Below, one piece after another: positions 33,262-43,208 of a DNA stretch of 64,000 nt (position 1 is its first letter; every line of letters starts with the position of its first letter). Source of the DNA: Prochlorococcus sp. AG-388-D03. GTDB lineage: Bacteria; Cyanobacteriota; Cyanobacteriia; PCC-6307; Cyanobiaceae. The stretch covers positions 32,344 through 96,343 of the forward strand of contig QCGN01000003.1 of NCBI GenBank assembly GCA_003279875.1, in the 5' to 3' direction. Below the pieces are notes generated by a model. It was not told where the DNA came from and did no database searches. It worked only from the letters and a program-made list of their open reading frames with translations. Both the position numbers and the translations under genes were made by a program.

Positions 33262-33999
33262 TTGAAAAAAGATGATTTCATAATAAAGGAATTTATAGAT
33301 GATGCCTTTGATTTGAAATCACATTTAATGGAATTCTTATCTATCGAGGCGGGAGATTTAGATAGCTTCCTCGAAAACGCAAAGATGGATTTAGCCAATC
33401 TTCATCCAGGGGGTAGTTTAAGTGAGGCTGAAGAATTTTATAAAGAAATTGTTGGAGACAAGCATTTGGCAGATTTGGCCGCTTGGCATATTTCAAGTAA
33501 GGAATATATTGCTGATACGTTAAAACTTCAGCAGAGATTTTCAAGAAATTTGGTCCTAGATTTTGGTGGAGGGATTGGTACTCATGCCTTAGCTAATGCT
33601 ATGTCTAGTAAGGTTGAGCATGTTTTTTTCGTTGATATTAATCAAACAAACAGAGATTTTGTTGAATACAGAGCTAAAAAACTTGGAGTGGGTAATAAAC
33701 TCACTTTTTGTAAAACAATTCAGGAAACAAAAATATCTAGATTTGATACGATAATATGCCTTGATGTATTAGAGCATTTATCTGATCCATCATTTCATCT
33801 TGATGTCTTTTATAAAATTATGGGTCCTAACTCAATAGGATTATTTAATTGGTATTTTTATAAAGGGGAAAATAATGAGTATCCCTTTCATATTGACGAT
33901 AAAAAAATTGTTGAAGAATTTTTTAAGACTCTACAATCAAAATTTGTAGAAATTTTTCATCCTATTCTAATTACAACAAGATCTTATAAAAAGAATTAA
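33262..33999 (+). CDS. SAM-dependent methyltransferase
   Basis: The 245-residue class I methyltransferase has motif [16 protein letters not shown] near residue 98, the acidic loop FVDINQT and the [15 protein letters not shown] post-II motif. The substrate is unknown; Methyltransf_11/23-type proteins methylate small molecules or lipids. The start is TTG at 33262. Its stop overlaps the convergent rpmA stop by 4 nt. Confidence 0.85.
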
Positions 34000-34256
34000 A
34001 GAACTACATTTACTCTTTTTCTGTTTCTTAAATTCCTTTTGATACTATCAAAGCTTACAGTACCTTCTTTTAGGGCGAAAAGTGTATCATCCTTTCCTTT
34101 GCCAACGTTAATTCCAGGTAAAAAAGAAGTACCTCTTTGACGGATTATGATGGATCCTGCTGATACTTTTTCTCCTCCATAAGCTTTAACTCCGAGTCTT
34201 TTAGAATTTGAATCTCTTCCGTTTCTGGTCGATCCAGTACCTTTTTTATGTGCCAT
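33996..34256 (-). CDS. rpmA: 50S ribosomal protein L27
   Basis: The 86-residue L27 starts [20 protein letters not shown] and carries [11 protein letters not shown]. Its N-terminus sits near the peptidyl-transferase centre. Here the protein starts directly with AHKKG and shows no cleavable N-terminal extension of the Firmicutes type. It follows rplU by 9 nt. Confidence 0.97.
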
Positions 34257-34265
34257 TAGTAAAAA

Positions 34266-34706
34266 TTAGTTTTCAGGGTTTGAGGCCTTTGGGCTAGTGC
34301 TCTTTTTTGTAGTTTCAGCTTTTGAAGTTGATTTAGATGCACTTTTTGATATTGATATTGATTTTACCATAACTCTTGTTAGCTCTTGTCTGTGACCCAT
34401 TTTTCTACGTGTCTTCTTTTTAGGACGCATTTTATATACGATTATTTTTTTATCTCTTTTATGTGAAACAACTTCTAGTTCAATTTTTGCATTTTTTATA
34501 TAAGGCTTACCGATAGAAATATTATCTTTATCTTTTATTAGGAGAATTTTATCAATAGTAATTTTATCTTTTTCTTTAGCATTTAACCTATCGATATCAT
34601 AATATTTATCAACTTCAAACCAGAATTGTTGACCTGATGTCTCGGCAATTGCGTACAAATTATCATTTTTTGCAGAAATGTCAGAAGTTTTTTTTGAAGA
34701 AGTCAT
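34266..34706 (-). CDS. rplU: 50S ribosomal protein L21 with extended termini
   Basis: The 146-residue protein has the L21 core (AIAETSGQQFWFEVDKYYDI to the KKKTRRKMGHRQELT motif). It carries a roughly 17-residue N-terminal addition and a Ser/Lys/Ala-rich tail (KSASKSTSKAETTKK). The E. coli protein is 103 residues. The tail is low-complexity and probably disordered. It pairs with rpmA as in most bacteria. A 10-bp palindrome lies in its 5' leader (34725-34758). Confidence 0.95.
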   Translation of the reverse strand: MTSSKKTSDISAKNDNLYAIAETSGQQFWFEVDKYYDIDRLNAKEKDKITIDKILLIKDKDNISIGKPYIKNAKIELEVVSHKRDKKIIVYKMRPKKKTRRKMGHRQELTRVMVKSISISKSASKSTSKAETTKKSTSPKASNPEN

Positions 34707-34724
34707 ATAATGAGGACACTTAAA

Positions 34725-34758
34725 GGCTCAAATATATATGTATATATTTGATTAAGCC
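34725..34758. promoter_or_regulatory. Palindrome in the rplU-kaiB divergent spacer
   Basis: CAAATATATA and TATATATTTG flank a 2-nt centre (34729-34750). An outer GGCT/AGCC pair closes a longer stem. It lies 19 nt upstream of the rplU start and 100 nt from kaiB. It could be an L21 autoregulatory leader or a binding site for kaiBC. AT palindromes can also arise by chance here. Confidence 0.4.
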
Positions 34759-34857
34759 TGTTTAGTAGTCGTGAATGTTTTTTTATTTTCTTATTTTATA
34801 GTGTAATTAGTCAAGGTTTATTATTAAAATCTTTCATTAAATTTGGAGAGTTAACTA

Positions 34858-35184
34858 ATGGCGGCAAGAAAAACATATATTTTAAAACTCTACGTAGCAG
34901 GAAATACCCCTAATTCAATGAGGGCTCTTAATACTCTTAAAGAAATTCTAGAAAATGAATTTAAAGGAGTTTATGCTTTAAAAGTAATAGATGTTCTTAA
35001 ACAACCACAACTTGCTGAAGAAGATAAGATTTTGGCAACCCCAACTCTTGCCAAGATTTTACCTCCCCCTGTAAGAAGAATAATTGGTGATTTATCAGAT
35101 AGAGAAAAGGTTTTAATTGGATTAGATTTACTTTTTGATGAATTATCAGAGAGTGAATATAGTGGAGGTACAAAAAATAAATAA
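34858..35184 (+). CDS. kaiB: Circadian clock protein KaiB
   Basis: The 108-residue thioredoxin-like clock protein starts [20 protein letters not shown] and carries [23 protein letters not shown] and [18 protein letters not shown]. These are the residues of the fold-switching KaiB that binds KaiC. It precedes kaiC by 46 nt. No kaiA lies upstream: rplU is the next gene, in the opposite direction. Confidence 0.97.
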   Translation: MAARKTYILKLYVAGNTPNSMRALNTLKEILENEFKGVYALKVIDVLKQPQLAEEDKILATPTLAKILPPPVRRIIGDLSDREKVLIGLDLLFDELSESEYSGGTKNK

Positions 35185-35230
35185 AAACTTTTATAATTAA
35201 AAACTATAAAACTATTTTTAAGAATAATTT

Positions 35231-36775
35231 TTGAACAAAACATCTATGAAAGAAAAAAAAATTGGCAAATCAAATAAAATGCAAGTCCAGAAGTTACCTA
35301 CTGGAATAGAGGGCTTTGATGATGTTTGTAGAGGTGGCTTACCTGCTTCGAGAAGTACACTTGTTAGTGGGACTTCTGGAACTGGTAAAACTGTTTTTTC
35401 CTTACAATATTTACATCATGGAATTTGCAATTTTGATGAACCAGGAATTTTTATTACCTTTGAAGAATCACCTTTGGACATAATAAGAAATGCAGCTAGT
35501 TTTGGATGGGATTTACAAAAATTAATCGATCAAAATAAACTTTTTATTTTGGATGCCTCACCTGATCCTGATGGTCAAGATGTTGCTGGCAATTTTGATC
35601 TCTCTGGTTTGATTGAAAGGATTAGTTACGCGATAAGAAAATATAAAGCGAAGAGGGTCGCAATTGACTCAATAACCGCGGTTTTTCAGCAATATGATGC
35701 TATTTATGTAGTTAGAAGAGAAATTTTTAGACTTATTGCCAGATTAAAAGAAATAGGAGTTACCACAATAATGACTACAGAAAGGATAGAAGATTATGGA
35801 CCAATAGCTCGTTATGGAGTTGAGGAATTTGTATCTGATAATGTAGTACTTCTAAGAAATGTTCTTGAGTCAGAAAAGAGAAGAAGAACCCTTGAAGTCT
35901 TGAAATTAAGAGGCACCATTCATATGAAGGGAGAATTCCCTTTTACAATGGGTGATGAGGGTATAAGTGTTTTTGCCTTGGGAGCGATGCGATTAACTCA
36001 AAGATCTTCAAATGTCAGAATAAGTTCAGGAGTCAAAGATCTTGATGAAATGTGTGGAGGTGGTTATTTTCAGGATTCGATAATCCTTGCTACTGGTGCT
36101 ACTGGTACAGGTAAAACTATGCTGGTATCAAAATTTATTGAAGATGCCTATAACAATAATGAAAGAGCAATACTTTTTGCCTATGAAGAATCTAGAGCTC
36201 AACTTAATAGAAATGCTACTAGTTGGGGAATAGATTTTGAAAAGATGGAAAGTGATGGATTATTAAAAATTATTTGTGCATATCCTGAATCAACTGGTTT
36301 AGAAGATCACTTGCAGATTATAAAAACGCAAATAAATCAATTTAAACCTAAGAGATTGGCAATTGACTCCCTCTCTGCATTAGCTAGAGGCGTTAGTTTG
36401 AATGCTTTTAGACAGTTTGTGATTGGAGTTACTGGTTATTCAAAACAAGAAGAGATAGCAGGTTTCTTCACAAATACTGCAGAAGAATTTATGGGCAGTC
36501 ATTCAATAACCGACTCTCATATATCAACTATCACAGATACTATATTATTACTGCAATATGTGGAGATTAAAGGGGAGATGGCTAGAGCAATAAATGTATT
36601 TAAAATGAGAGGCTCATGGCATGATAAAAGGATAAGAGAATATATAATTACTAGTAAGGGTCCTGAAATAAAAGATTCATTTTCTAATTTCGAACAAATA
36701 TTCAGCGGTGCGCCTCATAGAGTTATTTCTGATCAGAATATTCAAAATGTTTTTAAAGGTATTGATAAAATTTAG
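35231..36775 (+). CDS. kaiC: Circadian clock ATPase/kinase KaiC
   Basis: The 514-residue tandem RecA-fold ATPase has P-loops GTSGTGKT in CI and GATGTGKT in CII. Catalytic Glu pairs sit at TFEESPLD and YEESRA. The phosphorylation-loop segment SITDSHISTITDT keeps the Ser-Thr pair used in S. elongatus. An in-frame ATG at 35246 (MKEKKIGKSN) is the more likely start than TTG 35231, since known Prochlorococcus KaiC proteins begin this way. Without KaiA, the system is thought to act as a dampened hourglass timer (established for MED4). Confidence 0.97.
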   Translation: MNKTSMKEKKIGKSNKMQVQKLPTGIEGFDDVCRGGLPASRSTLVSGTSGTGKTVFSLQYLHHGICNFDEPGIFITFEESPLDIIRNAASFGWDLQKLIDQNKLFILDASPDPDGQDVAGNFDLSGLIERISYAIRKYKAKRVAIDSITAVFQQYDAIYVVRREIFRLIARLKEIGVTTIMTTERIEDYGPIARYGVEEFVSDNVVLLRNVLESEKRRRTLEVLKLRGTIHMKGEFPFTMGDEGISVFALGAMRLTQRSSNVRISSGVKDLDEMCGGGYFQDSIILATGATGTGKTMLVSKFIEDAYNNNERAILFAYEESRAQLNRNATSWGIDFEKMESDGLLKIICAYPESTGLEDHLQIIKTQINQFKPKRLAIDSLSALARGVSLNAFRQFVIGVTGYSKQEEIAGFFTNTAEEFMGSHSITDSHISTITDTILLLQYVEIKGEMARAINVFKMRGSWHDKRIREYIITSKGPEIKDSFSNFEQIFSGAPHRVISDQNIQNVFKGIDKI

Positions 36776-36780
36776 ATAAA

Positions 36781-38841
36781 TTAATTTACTTCAGATGTAG
36801 AGAAATTGTCTGTATTACTAATTGTTTGAGTTAGTAATTCATCTTTGTCCGATTGTTCTAGAGGTAAATCAAACCAGAAGGTTGTTCCAATACCAGGTTC
36901 ACTAGCCATTCGAATTTCACCACCATGTTTCTCAATTATTCCTCTGACAATTGATAAACCTAGTCCTGTTCCTTGTTCGGTATGAACAGCATTTTCAACT
37001 CTATAAAAACGATCAAATATTTTCTCTTGATCAGGCTGAGAAATCCCTGAACCTGTATCAGCGATCTCAATCCTTACTTTGGGTAAAGGTGAAACTAGTT
37101 CACATTGTGGAGCTTCACTATTATTGTTAGGAGGAAAGGCTGGGCACGAATCAGGCCAAGTGTAAGCCCTGATTTTAAGAGTGCTTTCTTTGGGGCTAAA
37201 TTTCAGACCATTACCCAGTAAATTATCAAAAACTTGTAAAAGCAAGTCAAAATTTCCAAGAATTAATGGGATATTTTCCTCTATGTCATGTGCTAAGGAA
37301 ACGCTTTTTTCAGAAGCATTAAGTCTATAATTTCTTAGAGTTTGTTCTATAGCGGGCTTTATTTCCATAGGCTCTAATTGAATTATTTTACCTGACTCCA
37401 ATCTTGATAAATCAAGTACATCATTAACGAGCCTTGTTAATCTATCAGTCTCTGAATTGGCAATTCCCAAAAATTCAAGTTGCTCTTCATTAGAAAGTTG
37501 ATCTTTTAGATCATATAAAGTCTCTACATAACTTTTTATATTAAAAAGTGGGGTTCTTAGTTCATGAGAAACATTACTAATAAATCTATTTTGTGCTGCA
37601 TTAAGCTCAACTTCTCTAGTTAAATCCTGAATAGTTACTGCTATTCCTTTTAATTCAACTTTGTTTGTATCTAAAACAGACTGTAAAACAATTCTTAGAG
37701 TCCTTGCAGGTTCTCCTAAGCTGAATCTTAGATCGTCACTTTCTTTTTCTCTATTTAAAATTGATTCTATATTCGTATGTAAGTCATTAGACAAAATTTC
37801 GGGAATTTCATTCAAAAGATATTTACCTTCTAAAAATCTTCCTTCCCATCTAAATAATCTTTTTGCTGTGGGATTAGTAAGAACAATTTTGCCTTTGGAG
37901 TCTAACAATATTGCTCCATCAGCCATTCTCGCAATAAGTGACTGTTGTTTGATCTGAGCCGCTTTAAGCTCTTCAATGTTTGCTTCATCATAATTCTCTA
38001 GTTGAGAAGCCATTCTGTTAAAACCAGTCAGTAACTCGCCTAGGTCCCCAGTCATAGGTAAAGAAATCCTTGATTTGAAATTACCTTTTGATATTTCTCT
38101 AACACCCCTTACTAACTCTCTGACTGGTCTGGTAATAGTTAGAGCATTAAATACTGCTCCAAGTATCACTAAAACCCAGATAGAAATGAAAACTGCTATT
38201 GTCACTTCTCTTGTAAGAGCAGCACTAGCTAAAGCTTTTTTATTAGGTGTAACTCCTAATGCTAATGTTCCAAGATACTTGCCTTTCCATAACATGGGGA
38301 CAAATACATCTGTAACTTGTCCTTGTGGAGTAGCATGCTGTCTCACTAACGGAAATTGGGGCCTTTTCTTTAATTCCGTTGGTAATTTTAATCTTCTAGT
38401 TAATTGGAATTGATTATCTGAACTTGTGGGCGTAGCACTGATTGGAATACCAAGTTGAACAATATCCTCAGCATCAGTAAAAAAGATATAACGTAAATTT
38501 CTACTTGATCGCCAAAACTTTTCTGCAACGTTTGAGATTTCTTTCTTTTGATTATTTGCTACAAGTTCTGTTACGTTACCTGATAGTAAAAGGCCTAGAT
38601 CTCTTGCGTATCTTGTGTCATTCATACCTGCATCTCTTTGAATACTATTAAGAGCAAAAAAAGTTATGCCAGTCATTAATAGGCTTACAACAAGGGTTGC
38701 TATTGCTAATAATTTTGTTCTTAAGCTGAATCCACTCCACCAAGTTAATACTCTATTTCCCAAAGATTCAGAACTATTATCATCAATCAATTGGTTTGAT
38801 GAACTAAATTCTATTTTTTTAGATTCATTGCTATCTATCAT
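36781..38841 (-). CDS. nblS: NblS/Hik33-type sensor histidine kinase
   Basis: The 686-residue membrane kinase has a first membrane helix near residues 42-65, a periplasmic sensor loop and a second helix near 210-230. HAMP, PAS (GKIVLTNPTAKRLFRWEGRFL), HisKA (NVSHELRTPLFNIKSYVE) and HATPase (DTGSGISQPDQEKIFDRFYR; GLGLSIVRGI) domains follow. This is the NblS/Hik33 architecture, controlling high-light, cold and nutrient responses with RpaB. The gene abuts purD (start at 38841, purD stop at 38842), so it is probably read in the same transcript. Confidence 0.94.
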   Translation of the reverse strand: MIDSNESKKIEFSSSNQLIDDNSSESLGNRVLTWWSGFSLRTKLLAIATLVVSLLMTGITFFALNSIQRDAGMNDTRYARDLGLLLSGNVTELVANNQKKEISNVAEKFWRSSRNLRYIFFTDAEDIVQLGIPISATPTSSDNQFQLTRRLKLPTELKKRPQFPLVRQHATPQGQVTDVFVPMLWKGKYLGTLALGVTPNKKALASAALTREVTIAVFISIWVLVILGAVFNALTITRPVRELVRGVREISKGNFKSRISLPMTGDLGELLTGFNRMASQLENYDEANIEELKAAQIKQQSLIARMADGAILLDSKGKIVLTNPTAKRLFRWEGRFLEGKYLLNEIPEILSNDLHTNIESILNREKESDDLRFSLGEPARTLRIVLQSVLDTNKVELKGIAVTIQDLTREVELNAAQNRFISNVSHELRTPLFNIKSYVETLYDLKDQLSNEEQLEFLGIANSETDRLTRLVNDVLDLSRLESGKIIQLEPMEIKPAIEQTLRNYRLNASEKSVSLAHDIEENIPLILGNFDLLLQVFDNLLGNGLKFSPKESTLKIRAYTWPDSCPAFPPNNNSEAPQCELVSPLPKVRIEIADTGSGISQPDQEKIFDRFYRVENAVHTEQGTGLGLSIVRGIIEKHGGEIRMASEPGIGTTFWFDLPLEQSDKDELLTQTISNTDNFSTSEVN

Positions 38842-40179
38842 TTAATTAGCCCTATCATTTATAGTTTTCGTTCTGACTTGATGACCAATGTCTTGTCTGT
38901 AATAAATTCCTTCAAAACTAATTTCTTTCAAATTTTTGTAAGCTTTTTCAAAAACCTTGTCAAAATTTTTACCTTGACAAACAATACTAAGTACTCTCCC
39001 TCCATCTGTTATTACATTACCACTTGAATTTAAAGATGTTCCGGAATCGAAAATTTGACAATCTTCAAAATCAATATTTCCAAAATTTATAGGAAAACCT
39101 ACTTTGTAATCATTAGGATAACCTCTTGAAGTTGCTATTACACAACCACTAAATTTATCAGACATTTCTATTGTTTCGTTTCCAATAAGTTTTCCTAATG
39201 AACATTTTTGTAAAAGGATAATAAAATCTTTATCCATTAAGGGCATTATTGTTTGGCATTCTGGGTCACCAAACCTACAGTTATATTCTATAACTTTTGG
39301 ACCTGATTTTGTGATCATTAGTCCAAAATATAAAACACCTCTGTAATCTATATTCTTTTTCAACAATGTAGTAATTGTTGGCTCAATTATTTCCTTTGTA
39401 ATCCTTTCAAGATTAGTTTTTGTAATTAGTGGAGTAGGAGAATAAGCTCCCATACCTCCAGTATTAGGTCCTGTATCATTCTCATTAAGTCTTTTATGAT
39501 CTTGAGCTGCAGGCAGTAAAACATAATTTTTACCATCACACATTGCAAACACAGAAACTTCTGGACCCTCAATTTTTTCTTCCAAAACAACTATTTCACC
39601 AGCTTGGCCAAATTTACCTTTAAATATTTCTTCCGTAGCTTTTAGAGATGCCTCTTTTGTTTCAGGGATGAAAACACCTTTTCCTGCAGCTAATCCGTCA
39701 GCTTTTACTACTAAGGGATTTGGAGATTTAAAAATAATTTCTTTTGCTTCTTTTAATGATTTAACTTTCCAAAAATTTGCAGTAGGAATTTTTGCTTCTT
39801 TCATGAATTCCTTCGCCCAAGATTTACTAGATTCTAATTTAGCCCCATCTGAACCAGGACCAAATACATCAAAGTTGTTTTTACGAAGAATTTCGCCTAA
39901 TCCCCCTGCTAAAGGAGTCTCTGGTCCTATTACCACTAAATCAATATTTAGATATTTAAGTTTTTCAATTAATGATTCAATATTATTTAAATCTAAACTT
40001 ATTCTCTCTGATTTATTTATATTTTTTGAGCCAGCATTTCCTGGAAGTAGATAAATTTTTTTGATTAATTCGTTCTTTTGGATTGCCCATGCTAATGCAT
40101 TTTCTCTCCCACCATTTCCAATTATTAAAATATTTTCTAATTTATTAGAACTTTTAGAGCTGCTTGAATTAATTCTCAT
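38842..40179 (-). CDS. purD: Phosphoribosylamine-glycine ligase
   Basis: The 445-residue ATP-grasp enzyme makes glycinamide ribonucleotide in purine synthesis. It shows ILIIGNGGRENALAWAIQ, the ATP-binding VVKADGLAAGKGV and GPNTGGMGAYSP motifs and the IEYNCRFGDPECQ signature. About 15 low-complexity Ser-rich residues precede the usual start. The divergent partner is purC (110-nt spacer). Confidence 0.97.
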   Translation of the reverse strand: MRINSSSSKSSNKLENILIIGNGGRENALAWAIQKNELIKKIYLLPGNAGSKNINKSERISLDLNNIESLIEKLKYLNIDLVVIGPETPLAGGLGEILRKNNFDVFGPGSDGAKLESSKSWAKEFMKEAKIPTANFWKVKSLKEAKEIIFKSPNPLVVKADGLAAGKGVFIPETKEASLKATEEIFKGKFGQAGEIVVLEEKIEGPEVSVFAMCDGKNYVLLPAAQDHKRLNENDTGPNTGGMGAYSPTPLITKTNLERITKEIIEPTITTLLKKNIDYRGVLYFGLMITKSGPKVIEYNCRFGDPECQTIMPLMDKDFIILLQKCSLGKLIGNETIEMSDKFSGCVIATSRGYPNDYKVGFPINFGNIDFEDCQIFDSGTSLNSSGNVITDGGRVLSIVCQGKNFDKVFEKAYKNLKEISFEGIYYRQDIGHQVRTKTINDRAN

Positions 40180-40289
40180 GAATTCGTTTATTAATTATTT
40201 TAAGGTTTGGATGAAAAATCAGTTAAAATTAAATAAATCTAATCAAAATTTTAATCATATTCTATTTTTAGTTTTCAAAGGATTTTTTC

Positions 40290-41018
40290 ATGAACAGTAA
40301 ATTTGGCTTAATTTATGAAGGAAAAGCAAAAAAAATATTTGCTCATGAAGATTTAGATAAAGTCATTATTGAATTTAAGGATGATGCCACTGCTTTTAAT
40401 GCATTAAAGAAAGCTAAGTTTGAGGGTAAAGGGGAATTAAATTGCCTTATAAGTTCAAAAATATTTGAGTTCCTTATCAAAAACAATATACCAACCCATT
40501 ACCTTGAACTAAAAAATAATAATTCAATGATCGCTCAAAAAATAAAAATTATTCCCCTTGAAGTTGTCCTGAGAAATATTGCTTATGGTTCTCTTTGTAA
40601 ACAGACTACAATTAAACCAGGATCAGTTTTGGAAAATCCTTTGATTGATTTTTATCTTAAAAATGACAACCTCAACGATCCTCTTCTTACGAAAGATAGA
40701 ATTAATTTATTAAAAATTATCAATAACGAAGACTTAGAATTTATTAGTAATATGACCTTAAAGATTAATAAACTCCTCAAAACATTTTTCTGTAATATCA
40801 AACTCGAACTTGTTGATTTTAAATTAGAATTTGGATATAACTCCAAAGGTCAAATCGTTTTAAGCGATGAAATTAGTCCTGATAATTGCCGATTATGGGA
40901 TTTGAATCAAAATAATGGTACAATAGTAAGTCTAGACAAAGATAGATTTAGAAATGATTTAGGTGGCTTTATTGAAGCTTATAGTGAAATTAATAAAAGA
41001 ATAAACAATTTCATTTAA
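40290..41018 (+). CDS. purC: SAICAR synthetase
   Basis: The 242-residue enzyme joins CAIR and aspartate in purine synthesis. The family features are IYEGKAKKIF near the start, FKDDATAFN, EVVLRNIAYGSLCKQ and LSDEISPDNCRLWD. The ATG has an AAGGATTT ribosome-binding site. It lies divergent from purD, and bamA follows after 24 nt, so the outer-membrane block may start from this promoter. Confidence 0.97.
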   Translation: MNSKFGLIYEGKAKKIFAHEDLDKVIIEFKDDATAFNALKKAKFEGKGELNCLISSKIFEFLIKNNIPTHYLELKNNNSMIAQKIKIIPLEVVLRNIAYGSLCKQTTIKPGSVLENPLIDFYLKNDNLNDPLLTKDRINLLKIINNEDLEFISNMTLKINKLLKTFFCNIKLELVDFKLEFGYNSKGQIVLSDEISPDNCRLWDLNQNNGTIVSLDKDRFRNDLGGFIEAYSEINKRINNFI

Positions 41019-41042
41019 TTCCTAACACGATTCTATTTATTC

Positions 41043-43208
41043 ATGTTGATTAAAAATACTATGCGAAATAATCTTTCAAAATATACAAAAGCTTTTACAA
41101 GCATGGCTTGTTTTTCTTTTATTTTGATTTCAAATAATACTGAATTAGCAGCTAAGTATTTACCACCCAATGACGAGGAAGAACATAACAAAAATAAAAT
41201 CAGTCCTCAAAATACAATTCAACAAGAAAATAATCCAATATCAGTATTTAATTTTGCGAAAAGAAATAATGTATTAATTGTAGATAATGGCGTAAAGGAT
41301 TCTGAAAAGAATGTACTCATTTCGGAAATTATTATTGAAGGATGGGAAGATCATCCTGAAGGTAGAAAGTTAGAATTGGCGGCCTATGACTCTATGACTA
41401 TCAAGCCTGGAAGTATTATTAATAATCAAATTTTAAAAAAGGATTTAAATGCAATTTATGCAAGTGGATGGTTCTCAGGTGTAAAGATTAAATCTCAAGA
41501 TAGCCCATTAGGAGTAAGGATAATAGTAAGCATTGTGCCTAATCCAATCTTTAAAAAAGTTGAACTTAATCCTAAAAATTTAATTATTCCTAATGAAATT
41601 GTGGATGATATTTTTAATAATTATTATGGAACAACTTTAAATTTAAATGAACTTCAAAATAGAATAAATTTAATTAAAAAGTGGTATGAAGAAAAGGGTT
41701 ATTCTTTATCAAGAATTAATGGTCCAGATAGAATCTCTGGCGAAGGAATCGTCAGTCTAAATGTAGATGAAGGAATAGTTTCTGATATTGAATTTAGGTT
41801 TTTAGGATCAGATGGAGAACCTGATCTTGATGGTAAACCTAGGAAAGGAAAAACAAAAGATTGGGTTATTAATAGAGAATTAAAGACTATCCCAGGTTCA
41901 ATATTTAATAGGAAAGTATTAGAAGCAGATATAAAAAGACTTTATGCAACGTCCTTGTTTGATGATATTAAAGTGTCTCTTGGGCCAGATAATAAAAATC
42001 CTGGACAAGTCATTATAATTTTGGATTTTAGTGAGCAAAGAACAGGATCTCTAACAGGAGGTCTTGGATATAGTAATAGTTCCGGTATTTTTGCGCAAAT
42101 TGGTCTCCAAGAAACTAATGCTTTTGGAAGGGCTTGGTCAACTAGTATAAATCTCAATTTTGGAGAGTACTCAACAACTTATAATTTCTCCTTATCTGAC
42201 CCTTGGATTAAAGGAGATAAGCATAAAACTTCTTTTAGAACAAATGTTTTTCTAAGTCGAGATTATCCTCAAGAATTTAGAAGCGAAAGTAATGGAAGAA
42301 TTTATGCTGTTGACGATACTACAACAGAAAGTACCGATACTTTATCATCAATAGTTTTGGAAAAAACAGGAGGTGGATTTTCGTTCTCTAGGCCTCTGAA
42401 TGGTGGTGATCCTTTCAAAGAATCTAAATGGAGAGTTCTTGCAGGGATGAATTTCAAAAAAGTAGAAATGATTGATAGTGCTGGGAATTTAAAACCCTAT
42501 GGAGATACAACTCCAACTACTGGAAATAATAATGAAATCTTTTGTATTGGTTATACCCGTGAGGATGGCTCATGCCCCGGTACAAACACATTAGTAAGTG
42601 TTGTTGGCTCTACCTCTTGGAATAATTTAAATAATACAATTAACCCAACTTCAGGAAATAAATTCACCCTTGGTAGTGAACAGTTTATTTCAGTAGGAGA
42701 AAACTCTCCTACTTTTAATAGGATGAGAGCTACATACGCATTTTTTATTCCAACAAAATTGATTAACCTTTCTAAGGGATGTAGAAATAGCGATGAGGTT
42801 AATAGCGATTGCCCTCAAACTATTGGATTTGAATTTAAGGCTGGAACAATTTTTGGAGAATTACCTCCTTATGAAGCATTTTGTATTGGAGGCTCTTCCT
42901 CTGTGAGAGGTTGGGGCTCCTGTGATCTGGCAGTAAGTAAAAGTTTTATGGAAGCAACTGCTGAATACCGATTCCCTGTCTGGAGAATGATATCTGGAGC
43001 TGTATTTGCTGATTTTGGAAGTCATATGTGGTCACAGGATGACGTCCCAGGCAAGCCAGGTCAACTATTAAAAAAGGACGGCACTGGATATTCTCTCGGA
43101 GGAGGGGTGGGTGTTAAAACCCCAATTGGACCATTAAGATTAGATGTTGCTAGTAAAGAATTAAGTGGTGATTGGAGATATACTCTTGGAGTTGGATGGA
43201 AATTTTAA
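41043..43208 (+). CDS. bamA: BamA/Omp85-family outer-membrane protein assembly factor
   Basis: The 721-residue protein has an N-terminal signal region, then a low-complexity stretch. POTRA-type domains follow (about 95-340, with ASGWFSGVKIKSQ and YATSLFDDIKVSLG). A C-terminal beta-barrel ends in an aromatic residue (LGVGWKF), the barrel-assembly signal. It inserts beta-barrel proteins in the outer membrane. The Met at residue 7 is an alternative start. Its stop abuts lpxC (GTG begins directly after TAA). Confidence 0.93.
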   Translation: MLIKNTMRNNLSKYTKAFTSMACFSFILISNNTELAAKYLPPNDEEEHNKNKISPQNTIQQENNPISVFNFAKRNNVLIVDNGVKDSEKNVLISEIIIEGWEDHPEGRKLELAAYDSMTIKPGSIINNQILKKDLNAIYASGWFSGVKIKSQDSPLGVRIIVSIVPNPIFKKVELNPKNLIIPNEIVDDIFNNYYGTTLNLNELQNRINLIKKWYEEKGYSLSRINGPDRISGEGIVSLNVDEGIVSDIEFRFLGSDGEPDLDGKPRKGKTKDWVINRELKTIPGSIFNRKVLEADIKRLYATSLFDDIKVSLGPDNKNPGQVIIILDFSEQRTGSLTGGLGYSNSSGIFAQIGLQETNAFGRAWSTSINLNFGEYSTTYNFSLSDPWIKGDKHKTSFRTNVFLSRDYPQEFRSESNGRIYAVDDTTTESTDTLSSIVLEKTGGGFSFSRPLNGGDPFKESKWRVLAGMNFKKVEMIDSAGNLKPYGDTTPTTGNNNEIFCIGYTREDGSCPGTNTLVSVVGSTSWNNLNNTINPTSGNKFTLGSEQFISVGENSPTFNRMRATYAFFIPTKLINLSKGCRNSDEVNSDCPQTIGFEFKAGTIFGELPPYEAFCIGGSSSVRGWGSCDLAVSKSFMEATAEYRFPVWRMISGAVFADFGSHMWSQDDVPGKPGQLLKKDGTGYSLGGGVGVKTPIGPLRLDVASKELSGDWRYTLGVGWKF

